NCBI GenBank assembly: GCA_963794215.1
Contig: CAWCCQ010000003.1
Span: 503,338-567,337, forward strand
DNA length: 64,000 nt
Direction: 5' to 3'
Origin: DATKRB01 sp963794215
GTDB taxonomy: Bacteria > Actinomycetota > Acidimicrobiia > Acidimicrobiales > RAAP-2
This document shows positions 35,134 to 43,581 of this stretch, piece after piece. A model generated the notes under the pieces. The model had not been told where the DNA came from, did no database searches, and saw only the letters and a program-made list of their open reading frames with translations. Numbering within the stretch: the first letter of the stretch is position 1; each line of letters starts with the position of its first letter. The position numbers were made by a program, and so were the translations under genes.

Positions 35134-36012
35134 ATGACCCCCACCGTGGTCCTCACGATCGCCGGTTCGGACTCGGGGGGCGGCGCCGGGCTGCAAGCCG
35201 ACCTGGCCACTTTCGCCGCACTCGGGGTCCACGGCGCATGCGCCGTGACGGCGGTGACCGCCCAGAACACAGTGGCCGTACGCGCCGTCGTGCGCCTCGA
35301 CGCGTCGTTCGTGGTGGCACAGGTTGACGCGGTGTGCGAGGACCTCACCGTGGCAGCTACCAAGACCGGGATGCTGGCCACGTCCGAAACGGTTGGCGCC
35401 GTCGGCCAACTCGCGGCCCGGGGGCAGCTGCCCAACCTGGTGGTCGACCCGGTGCTCGTCTCCTCGACGGGTCACCTGCTCATGGACGAAGGAGGGGTCT
35501 CGGCCTACCGCGACCTGCTGCTCGGCTATGCGCTGGTGGCGACACCCAACCTCCGCGAGGCTGCGGTGCTGACCGGCAAGGCCCCCGACGCCCTCGTATC
35601 GGTGGAGGACATGGTGGCGGCGGCCGAGGAGATCCGCTCGCTGGGCGCCATCACCGTGGTGGTGAAGGGGGGCCACCTGGCGGCCCCCGGCTCTCCGGAC
35701 GTGGTTGCCGGACCCGACGGGGTGACCGTGCTCGGGGGATCGCGGATCGAGACCGCTAACGACCACGGGACCGGGTGCTCGCTGTCGGCGGCCATCGCCG
35801 TTGGATTGGCGAACGGGCTCGACCCGCTGTCGGCCATCCGTGCCGGCAAGGCCTACGTGGCCCGGGCACTAGCCGGTTCGGCCGGTTGGCGGCTCGGTTC
35901 GGGTCACGGACCTGTCGACCACTTCGGGTGGGGCCCCGATCCTCAGTCGGGCCGGTCGGGCGGAGTGGATCCGATCCATCACGCCGAAAGGTCCGACCAG
36001 GACGGCTCTTGA
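35134..36012 (+). CDS. thiD: hydroxymethylpyrimidine (phosphate) kinase ThiD
   Basis: A 292-residue ribokinase-fold enzyme that phosphorylates HMP and HMP-P for thiamine synthesis. 'TIAGSDSGGGAGLQADLATF' is the substrate-binding N-terminus, 'TANDHGTGCSLSAA' holds the catalytic Asp-region anion hole, and 'KTGML' is typical. The C-terminus is ~25 residues longer and hydrophilic. Its context with thiG supports the thiamine role. Confidence 0.95.
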   Translation: MTPTVVLTIAGSDSGGGAGLQADLATFAALGVHGACAVTAVTAQNTVAVRAVVRLDASFVVAQVDAVCEDLTVAATKTGMLATSETVGAVGQLAARGQLPNLVVDPVLVSSTGHLLMDEGGVSAYRDLLLGYALVATPNLREAAVLTGKAPDALVSVEDMVAAAEEIRSLGAITVVVKGGHLAAPGSPDVVAGPDGVTVLGGSRIETANDHGTGCSLSAAIAVGLANGLDPLSAIRAGKAYVARALAGSAGWRLGSGHGPVDHFGWGPDPQSGRSGGVDPIHHAERSDQDGS

Positions 36013-36076
36013 CTTTCGAGGACGGGATTCCGCCTTGGGGTCGGCGCCGCGAGCCCGGGGCTCAGCCGCGGGGCGA

Positions 36077-37531
36077 TCAGGTCGAGCCGGCCGACAACGC
36101 CTCGACGGGCACCTGAGCTTCGGCCTCGACCGGTCGCTCCTCTCGGAGCATGCGGCTCCACACGAAGAAGTTGACCGGATACAGCAGGTAGCCCACCCGA
36201 GTAGACGGCGCGAGCATGAATGCGATCAGCGTCACCCACCCGGTGACTACCAGCACTTGGCTCGCGTTGACGGGCGGGTGACGAACTAGCCGGAGCGCGA
36301 GGAACGCTCCCCCGACCAGGCCGACGGTGAGGGGGAAGATTCGATGCAGCGACGGGAAGGCACTCACGATGAGATGCCCCGGCAGCGCGCTCGCCGCAGG
36401 CGAGGCCACTCCTGAAAGGCCGAGCGGGAACAAGATCACGTTCTCGAAGAAGGCATGAGGCGCGTGGAGCGCGAAGGGGATGACCACGGGCCCAGCGACC
36501 ACCAGCATCCCGAGCACCATGGAGATCGGGGCGCGCCGGCCCTGTCGGTCGCGGGCGGCGAAGAGCGCCAGCGCTGCAAGCGGCCACGCGGTGAACTTCA
36601 TGGAGGCGGCGATGCCCAACACGAAACCCGACCAGCCGGGCCGTCGGCGTTGTGCGAGAACCATCGCCAGGAGGAGCAGCGCCACGATCGGCATGTCGTC
36701 CCCGCCGGTCGCAAGCGGGAGCGCGGCCGTTGGCAGCACGGTGAGCACCTGCAACGTGCGCACTTTGGGCTCGTCGTCCCCAGGGGTCAACCCGAGCGCG
36801 ACGATCACCACCAGCAAGGTCACCATGCTGAAGAAGATGCGGGCGTCGGTTAGCCTGATGGGCTCCTTCGTGCTGGAGGGCAGGCCGAAGAGCGTCATGA
36901 GGGGTAGGTAGGGAAAGAAGCTTTCGTAGGCTGGCTCGCCCTTGACCTCGTCGACCACCCGACCGTCGTTGGTGACGAGGCGATACGGGTCGTCACCGTG
37001 GGCCGCGAGGTGCGCGGCCTGCTCTACGACCACCGTCTCGGGCTGGACGTGGGCGGAAGGGTCGCCCTCGGCGCGCCAGGACACTTCCAAGGACAGCGGG
37101 AGGACGGTGGCTCCGAGCAGCACGAACACGAACACCCAGATGCGACCCGCCCCCCATTGCCGCCGTGCTCGGGGCGGGGTTGACATTGGCTCGTCGAGCC
37201 GTCCGGCGGGGAGCCCAAGCTCCTCGGCCGCGCGGGCGCGACGGCTGCGGGCTACCAGCGCCGACGCGACCGCGCCCACCATGTACGGGCCGACCGCCAG
37301 CTCGCCCCATTGGCGGTAGAGAGAGATCGACGAGAGGCGGGCGGTCAGTTCGGCGAAGAGGGCGGACGCCGCGTAGAGCACCGCGTCGGCCTCTTCGGGT
37401 TGCCAAAGGGCTATCCGTCTCCAGGTCCGTTGTCGGAGCGCTCGATCCATGCCGTTCTCCACGGTCGGGGCTCCACTGCTCTGATCCACGTATCGAACCC
37501 AGCGTGTGGTCGGGATCACCCGAGGTCGCAC
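36077..37531 (-). CDS. polytopic glycosyltransferase, GT87 (DUF2029) family
   Basis: A 484-residue membrane protein with about 10 hydrophobic segments following an N-terminal hydrophilic ~125 residues. The extracytoplasmic loop 'AAHGDDPYRLVTND' carries the acidic motif of DUF2029/GT87 proteins, which use polyprenyl-phospho-sugars to mannosylate or arabinosylate envelope glycans. The start is not certain: 37531 is the longest, and an ATG at 36968 in the same frame lies after the hydrophilic region. It stands alone between thiD and the peptidase. Confidence 0.75.
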   Translation of the reverse strand: MRPRVIPTTRWVRYVDQSSGAPTVENGMDRALRQRTWRRIALWQPEEADAVLYAASALFAELTARLSSISLYRQWGELAVGPYMVGAVASALVARSRRARAAEELGLPAGRLDEPMSTPPRARRQWGAGRIWVFVFVLLGATVLPLSLEVSWRAEGDPSAHVQPETVVVEQAAHLAAHGDDPYRLVTNDGRVVDEVKGEPAYESFFPYLPLMTLFGLPSSTKEPIRLTDARIFFSMVTLLVVIVALGLTPGDDEPKVRTLQVLTVLPTAALPLATGGDDMPIVALLLLAMVLAQRRRPGWSGFVLGIAASMKFTAWPLAALALFAARDRQGRRAPISMVLGMLVVAGPVVIPFALHAPHAFFENVILFPLGLSGVASPAASALPGHLIVSAFPSLHRIFPLTVGLVGGAFLALRLVRHPPVNASQVLVVTGWVTLIAFMLAPSTRVGYLLYPVNFFVWSRMLREERPVEAEAQVPVEALSAGST

Positions 37532-37548
37532 CCGAGACTACTGCCCGC

Positions 37549-39573
37549 TCAGTGCGCCCCGCCGACGAACACCTCGGAGTAGAACTCGTGCTCGGCCTCC
37601 AGCGCTCGCTCGATCGTTTCGGCCCGCCGAAAGCCGTGCCCCTCGCCGTCGAAGGCGACCAGCTCGCAGCGCATGCCCTTGGCCTCCAGCGCCTGGGCCA
37701 TGGCCGCCGACTGCCCGGGTGGGACGATGCGGTCGTCGAGCCCTTGGAAGAGGAGGACCGCGCCCGACATGCGTCCGACCACTCGGCATGGCGACCGCTC
37801 GTCGTAGCGCGCAGCCGCCTCGGGAAGCGGCCCGATCAGCCAGTCGGTGTAGTGGGCTTCGAAATCGTGGGTCGACTCGGCCAGCAGGCGCAGATCGGTG
37901 ACGCCGTACCAGCTGACCGCGGCACGAAACCGGCCCGAGCGGGCCAGGGCCAGCAGCGCCGTCAACCCCCCGGCGCTGCTGCCGCGGATGGCCATCCGGT
38001 GTGGGTCCACGAGCTCGACCTGCGCCAGATGCGTTGCGGCGTCCACGCAGTCGTCCACATCGAGCACGCCCCAACGCCCCGCGAGCCGGTCGCGATACGC
38101 CCGTCCATGGCCCGCGCTGCCCCCGTAGTCGACCGCGGCGACGGCGAACCCCCTTGTCGTGAGGAACTGGACGACCACGTCGAACCCTGCTTCGACCGAG
38201 CCGGTCGGTCCCCCGTGGCACTGGATCACGAGCGGCGGTCGCCGAGGGTGCCGCGTCAGGTCCGCCCTGCGCACGCTCGGCGGATGAAAGAGCCCGTAGA
38301 CCACGTCGCCCTCACGATTGACGAAAGAGAAGGGCTGGGCGACCGAGACATCGACAGCCCGGAGCGGGGCGGCCAACGGCGCGACGGCGAGGTACCCGTC
38401 GAGCGTCGACTGCCATGCGGTCTGCGCGCTTGCCGGCGGCGCGGACCGCGCCCCTAGCGCCGGGTCGATCTCGGGCAGGCACCAGATTGACCCCGCAGAG
38501 TAGGGGGTCGAGCCCGACCAGGCCACGCCCCGCCCATGGCCGCACAGCGCGCCGATCGACACGGCCGGCTGCTCGAGAACCGACGGCGCGCCGGTGTCGG
38601 CGGCGATCACGACCACCCGGTCGACGCCGGCGGTGCGCATCCGGCACACGACTCGTCCGTCATCGATGGTCGCCATCGAGGCCTGCCCGAGGGCCCAATC
38701 CGGGGCGTGGAACTCAGCCGCCTCATCGCACAGGCGCCTGGTCTCGCCGCTGGGTCGCCAGCGCCACGGTTGCCACCAACCGGCCGCGTCGCTGACGAAG
38801 TACAGCGATCCGTCGTCAGCCCACAAGGGCTGGCCGACCGACACCCCTGGTCCGCCGGCCACCGGCGTGGGCACGTCGATGCGCGGCCCGTGCTCGGTGT
38901 CGAGCAGATCAGCCACCCACAGGGTCGAAGAGGTCCATGACATCTCGGGATGCTCCCAGCCGACCCAGGCGAGGCGCCGTCCGCCACGATCGGCGCGTGG
39001 CGCCGCCAGGAACCCCGGGCCCTCGACGAGGGTGACCGCGTCCGCCTCCTCGCCGAGCGGCACCGCCACGATGCTGCGCCGGACCGCGTCGGAGCGGATC
39101 TGCTCACGCACGGCCAGCACGTACCCTCCCAGGGTCATGGCGCGCAGGTCTCCGTGGCTCCAGTGCTCCCCTGCCGGCGCCAGTTGGGTCAGTGCCCGAC
39201 CCGACGCCACATCGTAGATGCGCTGGTCATCAGCCTCCACGTAGGCGATGCCGGTCGACGCGAGCCCGGTCGAGCCGAGGCCCGTGGCCTCGAGACCCCC
39301 AAAGGTGGACCCTGAGGGCGCCACCAGGCAGAAGGCGCCCCCGCCGTACTCGTGCACCCGGCTGCGAACGTTGGCCCCCGGCGGCGACACCTCGTGGGGC
39401 GCTCCACCAGGTAGCGCACGGTTTATCGCCACCCGGCCACCTTCGGCCGGGCGGCTCTCGAGCCAGTAGAGATACTCACCGTCGCTGGTCAGCCCCGAGC
39501 GCTGGACCCTGGCCCCGGCGACCGCAGCGGCCCCCAAGGGCGACGGCCAGCCGTCGAGCGGTTCGGCACCCAC
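37549..39573 (-). CDS. prolyl oligopeptidase-family serine peptidase (S9C type)
   Basis: A protein of about 674 residues: an N-terminal beta-propeller of ~400 residues and a C-terminal alpha/beta-hydrolase. The catalytic Ser is in 'RGSSAGGLTAL', Asp in 'QGLDDRIVPP' and His in 'DGEGHGFRR'. This order and 'QCHGGPTGSVEAGFD' indicate dipeptidyl/acylaminoacyl peptidases acting on short peptides in the cytosol. A GTG at 39627 would extend it but overlap the upstream lipoprotein gene by 49 bases; GTG 39573, 6 bases after that stop, is preferred. Confidence 0.88.
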   Translation of the reverse strand: MGAEPLDGWPSPLGAAAVAGARVQRSGLTSDGEYLYWLESRPAEGGRVAINRALPGGAPHEVSPPGANVRSRVHEYGGGAFCLVAPSGSTFGGLEATGLGSTGLASTGIAYVEADDQRIYDVASGRALTQLAPAGEHWSHGDLRAMTLGGYVLAVREQIRSDAVRRSIVAVPLGEEADAVTLVEGPGFLAAPRADRGGRRLAWVGWEHPEMSWTSSTLWVADLLDTEHGPRIDVPTPVAGGPGVSVGQPLWADDGSLYFVSDAAGWWQPWRWRPSGETRRLCDEAAEFHAPDWALGQASMATIDDGRVVCRMRTAGVDRVVVIAADTGAPSVLEQPAVSIGALCGHGRGVAWSGSTPYSAGSIWCLPEIDPALGARSAPPASAQTAWQSTLDGYLAVAPLAAPLRAVDVSVAQPFSFVNREGDVVYGLFHPPSVRRADLTRHPRRPPLVIQCHGGPTGSVEAGFDVVVQFLTTRGFAVAAVDYGGSAGHGRAYRDRLAGRWGVLDVDDCVDAATHLAQVELVDPHRMAIRGSSAGGLTALLALARSGRFRAAVSWYGVTDLRLLAESTHDFEAHYTDWLIGPLPEAAARYDERSPCRVVGRMSGAVLLFQGLDDRIVPPGQSAAMAQALEAKGMRCELVAFDGEGHGFRRAETIERALEAEHEFYSEVFVGGAH

Positions 39574-39578
39574 TGTGC

Positions 39579-40244
39579 TCAGGAGGTGGCGTAGACCGGT
39601 GACACGTGGATTGTCCCGCCCCCACACGGCGCGATGGCGAGGGGCACGGTGGCCGACGTGAAGTTACCGGGTGGGGTGACGAGAGCATGGACCGACGTGG
39701 GACAACTTGTCTCGCTCCCGACCGGTACGTCCTCGTAGCTCAGGCTAAAGGCCGCCGTCTGGCCGGCGGCGAGCACCACCGTGCTCGGGGCCCCGTTGGC
39801 TTGCGGAGCCTCAAACTGAGGACCGCCTCCTCTGATGACGTTGGTCGGGAGATCGTTCCCCGACCCGTCAAGGAGCTGCATTCCGGGGTACCCGAACAGA
39901 CTGCACGTCGTTGCCGAGTGGTTGGCCAGGTCGATCGAGAGCTCGATGGTGCCCGCTGCGCCGGTCCCCTGCTCGGGGGTCACCGTCAGCTGGGAGACCT
40001 GGCACGTGGCGAGTGCGGCGGAGGTGCTGGTGGTGCTCGACGTCGAGGGACTGGACGTCGTCGACGTCGACGTCGACGACGTGGTCGCCCCACTGTTGGA
40101 TGTGGTGGTCGACCCGCCTCCCGATCCCGACGAGCATGCGGCGAGTGCGACCGAAGTGGCCAACAAGACTCCCCCGAGCTCCCACCTACGCCAGCGCCTT
40201 GTGGTCGGGTTGCGGGGCCAGCCCCGCACCGACGGCGCGCTCAC
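39579..40244 (-). CDS. secreted lipoprotein with DUF4232-like domain
   Basis: A 221-residue protein. It has an N-terminal signal with basic 'RRWRRWELGG', a hydrophobic core and the lipobox LAAC with Cys37 as the lipid site, then a Ser/Thr-rich linker of ~45 residues and a beta-sandwich domain ('IELSIDLANHSATTCSLFGY', 'PQFEAPQANG') of the DUF4232 style. It is likely anchored outside the membrane; ligand unknown. The GTG start overlaps the BFN gene stop by 4 bases. Confidence 0.8.
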   Translation of the reverse strand: MSAPSVRGWPRNPTTRRWRRWELGGVLLATSVALAACSSGSGGGSTTTSNSGATTSSTSTSTTSSPSTSSTTSTSAALATCQVSQLTVTPEQGTGAAGTIELSIDLANHSATTCSLFGYPGMQLLDGSGNDLPTNVIRGGGPQFEAPQANGAPSTVVLAAGQTAAFSLSYEDVPVGSETSCPTSVHALVTPPGNFTSATVPLAIAPCGGGTIHVSPVYATS

Positions 40245-40744
40245 GAACCGAAATCTTCGGGCTTGATGGAGTCGAGGAACTCGCGGAACTGTCCGACAAG
40301 CTCTTCGGGGGTGGCGTCCTCGTCGTCCTCGCCGGTCTCGATCGCCAGCAGAATGCCCTCGGCGTCCATGAGCTCGTCGGACACGTAGAGGGGGCTACCC
40401 GTCCTGACGGCCACGGCTACGGCATCGGAGGGACGGCTCGAGACGACGGCCCGTTGCGCTTCACGCCGCAGGTGCAACTCGGCGTAGTAGGTCGCAGTCC
40501 GCAACTCGGTGATGACGACCCGTTCGACCTCCACGTCGAGCGCCCCGAGCACGTCCTTCATCAGGTCATGGGTCATCGGCCGGGGCATGTCGACCCCTTG
40601 GAGGGCGTACGCGATCGCGGTCGCCTCGGGCGTGCCAATGAAGATGGGAAGCGTCCTGCCCTCGCCCTCGGTCTCCTGCAACAGCAGCACAGGAGTGTTC
40701 GATTGGAGGTCTACTCGGACAGCCCGAAGCCGAACTTCGACCAT
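40241..40744 (-). CDS. bifunctional nuclease family protein (DUF151/BFN)
   Basis: A 167-residue protein of the DUF151 family ('VLLLQETEGEGRTLPIFIGT', 'AVSSRPSDAVAVAVRTGSPL'). Plant and Thermotoga relatives bind or degrade nucleic acids. The ATG at 40744 is at the start of conserved sequence. It lies downstream of ftsR and garA, the same order as Rv1827-Rv1828-Rv1829 in M. tuberculosis, where the function of the DUF151 gene is also not settled. Confidence 0.88.
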   Translation of the reverse strand: MVEVRLRAVRVDLQSNTPVLLLQETEGEGRTLPIFIGTPEATAIAYALQGVDMPRPMTHDLMKDVLGALDVEVERVVITELRTATYYAELHLRREAQRAVVSSRPSDAVAVAVRTGSPLYVSDELMDAEGILLAIETGEDDEDATPEELVGQFREFLDSIKPEDFGS

Positions 40745-40867
40745 GACAGCAATGTAGCGCCCCGCCGACGGCACTTTCGCCGCCCCCCGAAGCACCAGGA
40801 ACTCTGATCGTGCTGTCGAACTCCTGATCCCGCTCGAGCGATGGTCGCCCGTGTGCGTCGGGGAGGC

Positions 40868-42398
40868 TCAGCCCCCAAGGAGCCGGCGCAGCTCCCTGCG
40901 CAGCAAGGCGGCCCGTAGTTGCTGGCCCAGGGTGCCGAGCTCGGCGGCCGCGTCGTTGGCCCGCTGGCGTGCTTCGGGATTGCGCTGTCGTAGCAACGGC
41001 GTGACGATCTGCTCGACGAGGCCCGACTCGCGGTCGACCGCGTTGCGGTACAGCCGCAGGTGACGGGGTTCGACCCCGTAGCGTCCGAAGCGCGACACGA
41101 GGTGCGCCACCGCCAGCCGCGCACTCGTCGTAGTAGCGACCACCGGCGACCGTCAGGGGCTCGACCAAGCCGAAGCCCTCGAGGGCGGCGATCTCAGCGG
41201 CAGAGAGCCCCGTCGCGCCACACAGCTCCTCGATGGTCAGGCTGACGCCACTGACGCCCAGCGAGACATCAAAAGAGAGCGCCAGGCTCTCGTCGCTGGC
41301 GTTTCCCGAGGCCGCAGATCGCGACGAGTCCCGACCGCTGCCCCCTCTCGTTCGGGTCGGTGGACCGCTGTCGGCATCGGGGGCGGCAACGGCCGCCGCG
41401 TCGCTCTGACCGTCGTCGGTGGCGTCCGTCGCTTCGGATCCTTTCGATACCTCAGGCCGATCCGACGAGCCACCCGGGGAGCCCGAGTCACCGGTGGTTC
41501 GCGCCTGCGCGTCGACCGCCTCTGGTCCGGCGGCGCACGCCGGAGCTTCCGCGTCGCTTCCCCGGGCGTGAGCCGGGGTCACCGGTGCGGTCTCGTGCCC
41601 GATGGGGCCGCCGAAGGAGCGCACGCTCGGATCCGACGCGACCGTCTCGCCAGCGCTCGGACCGCTGAGGGCACCTGGGGAACCGGGCGTGCCGGGATCC
41701 TCGGCCGCGTGCCCGAGCACGAACCCCGGCAGCATCCCGCGACCCGCCTCCCCGTAGCCCGGTCTTTCGGCCGCGTCGCCCAACCTCGGACCGGCCTGGC
41801 CCACGTCCCCCGTGCTGGGTCGGCCTGCTGCGGAGTCCTCGGCGCCCAGGCTCCCCGCGTCGCGGGGCTCTGACCCAGTTCCGGTCGGCGCGGGCCCAAG
41901 GCTCTCGCCCGCGGCCGCCGACTCGGCTAGGGCCGGGGGGCGTCGGACCGGCTGCGCCTCGGCCAGAACCATCGTCGGTTCGGGAATCCGCGCGCTCGAG
42001 ACGGCGTGATCGCCACTCCCGTTGCGCACGAGGCCCTCGTCGGCCAGCGGGCGCGCGGCGCTGTCGTGGCCCCCCGCAGCGGGTTCCTGGGGCCCTCGGT
42101 CGTCCGTTGTTCCCGCCTCGGGCGGGTCCTCGTCGGGCGGCAGTTGCCCGCCGGTCTCGGCGAGGCGGTAGCGAATGACCTTCAAGGGCAGGAAGTTCTC
42201 GCGCTGCTGGCGCAGGACCCAACGGAGCCGCTCGACATCATGGTCATAGAACTTGCGGTAGCCCGACGGAGACCGCTCGGGGTTGACCAAACCCTGGCTC
42301 TCGAGGAATCGGATCTTCGAGATCGTGACGTCTGGGAATTCCTCGCGCAAGAGGGTCAGCACGTCACCGATCGACAGATGCGTCCGGCTGGTCACCAT
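40868..42398 (-). CDS. ftsR: MerR-type regulator FtsR (Rv1828-like) with long disordered insert, frameshifted
   Basis: The N-terminal winged helix ('LREEFPDVTISKIRFLESQG', 'RSPSGYRKFYDHDVERLRWV') is that of FtsR, which activates ftsZ in corynebacteria. The second domain ('TGLSAAEIAALEGFGLVEPL' then 'LVSRFGRYGVEPRHLRLYRN') completes the protein. The frame shifts by one base at about 41120 between 'GGRYYDE' and 'ARLAVAHLVSRFG'. Between the two domains lies about 240 residues of Gly/Ala/Pro/Ser/Glu-rich sequence absent from the ~250-residue mycobacterial protein, so the total is about 509. Confidence 0.85.
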
Positions 42399-42510
42399 CG
42401 ATCTCCCTCACCGTCCCCGGGCCGACGTCCCGGACCTGTGGTCCGAGGTCCGAGCTCACCTCCCAGTCTGCCCCTTTTGCGGCGCGCTGGCCCAGTGCCG
42501 TGCTCGGGGC

Positions 42511-42994
42511 TCAACGGTCTTCCGCCACGAGGTACACCAACTTGAACTTCCCGATCTGCACTTCGTCCCCCCCCGAGAGCACGGTTTCCTCAGTGCGCTC
42601 ACGATTGACATACGTACCGTTGAGCGAGCCGAGGTCACGCAGCACTACTTGACCGTCGGGACGGCGCTCGAGCTCGGCGTGCCGACGCGAAACCGTGACG
42701 TCATCGAGGAAGATGTCGCTGTCGGGGTGGCGACCGGCCAAGGTCACCGGACCGTTCGAGCACGTAGCGCGATCCGACATTCGGTCCCCGCTTGACGACC
42801 AGCACCCCCGCGCCGAGCGGTAGCTCGGCCAACGGGACGGAGGTCTCGTCGTCGCCGGTGTCGCCGTGGTCGTCGATGGCCTGCAGGGTCATGGTGGCGT
42901 CGGGGCTGCCGACAGCCAGTGCGGCGCCGCACGACGAGCAGAAATTGACACCATCAGGATTGCGATGCCCGCAGTTGTGGCAGAACACGCCCAT
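42511..42994 (-). CDS. garA: GarA-like FHA protein with N-terminal zinc ribbon, one-base shift
   Basis: A protein of about 160 residues. An N-terminal zinc ribbon (FCHNC...FCSSC) is followed by 'GDDETSVPLAEL', corresponding to the ETTS phosphorylation site of GarA, then 'LVVKRGPNVGSRYVLERSG' and a complete FHA domain with GRHPDSD, SRRHAE and SLNGTYVN. In mycobacteria GarA is phosphorylated by PknB/PknG and controls 2-oxoglutarate and glutamate enzymes. The zinc ribbon is not in mycobacterial GarA. The frame shifts by one base near 42750 just before the FHA core. GTG 42997 is an alternative start. Confidence 0.88.
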
Positions 42995-43091
42995 CACGGT
43001 AGCCGCGTCGACCGGCCAACTTTCCGGAGCCGCCCCCCAGGGGGTTGCTCGCGCCGCGAGGCGGTCACGGCGGCGACAGTCACCGAGGCGC

Positions 43092-43473
43092 TCAGGACTC
43101 GGTCAGCTGCCGGTAGGCGTCGGCAGAAAGCAGCGACGCGGCGGCGTCGGGGTCCTCGGGCTCGATCTCGCAAATCCATCCCGTCCCCGTAGGGGTCGCT
43201 GTTCATCTGCTCGGGCGTGTCGGTGAGCCCGCCGTTCACCGACACGACCGTTCCGCCCACTGGGGCGTAGATCTCCGACACCGATTTGGTGGACTCGACC
43301 TCGCCAAGCGCCTGTCCTGGCGTCACCCGGTCCCCCACCGCCGGCAGATCGACGAAGACGATGTCGCCCAACGCGTCCTGCGCGTAGTCGGTGATGCCGA
43401 CCCGCACCCGGCCGGCATCGATCCGCGCCCATTCGTGGTCCGAGGAGTACCGCAAGCTGTCGGGAACGTCCAT
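43092..43473 (-). CDS. gcvH: glycine cleavage H-protein, one-base insertion near 3' end
   Basis: A protein of about 126 residues. 'DHEWARIDAGRVRVGITDYA' and the lipoyl-lysine site 'VESTKSVSEIYAP' (Lys63) are canonical. The frame changes near 43190, where 'GGGGACGGGATGGATTTGC' should read GDGWIC; the corrected end is 'LLSADAYRQLTES'. The H-protein shuttles the aminomethyl group between the P- and T-proteins. Its position next to garA is the same as in mycobacteria (Rv1826-Rv1827). Confidence 0.92.
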
Positions 43474-43581
43474 GGCGGCCGACGATACTGGACCGCCAGT
43501 ACCCGGCTCCATGCCCGAGTGAGAAATCTCGTGCCGGGCCGAACTGCGCCGAGCGAGGCAGACGGACGATCGACTGGTCCG

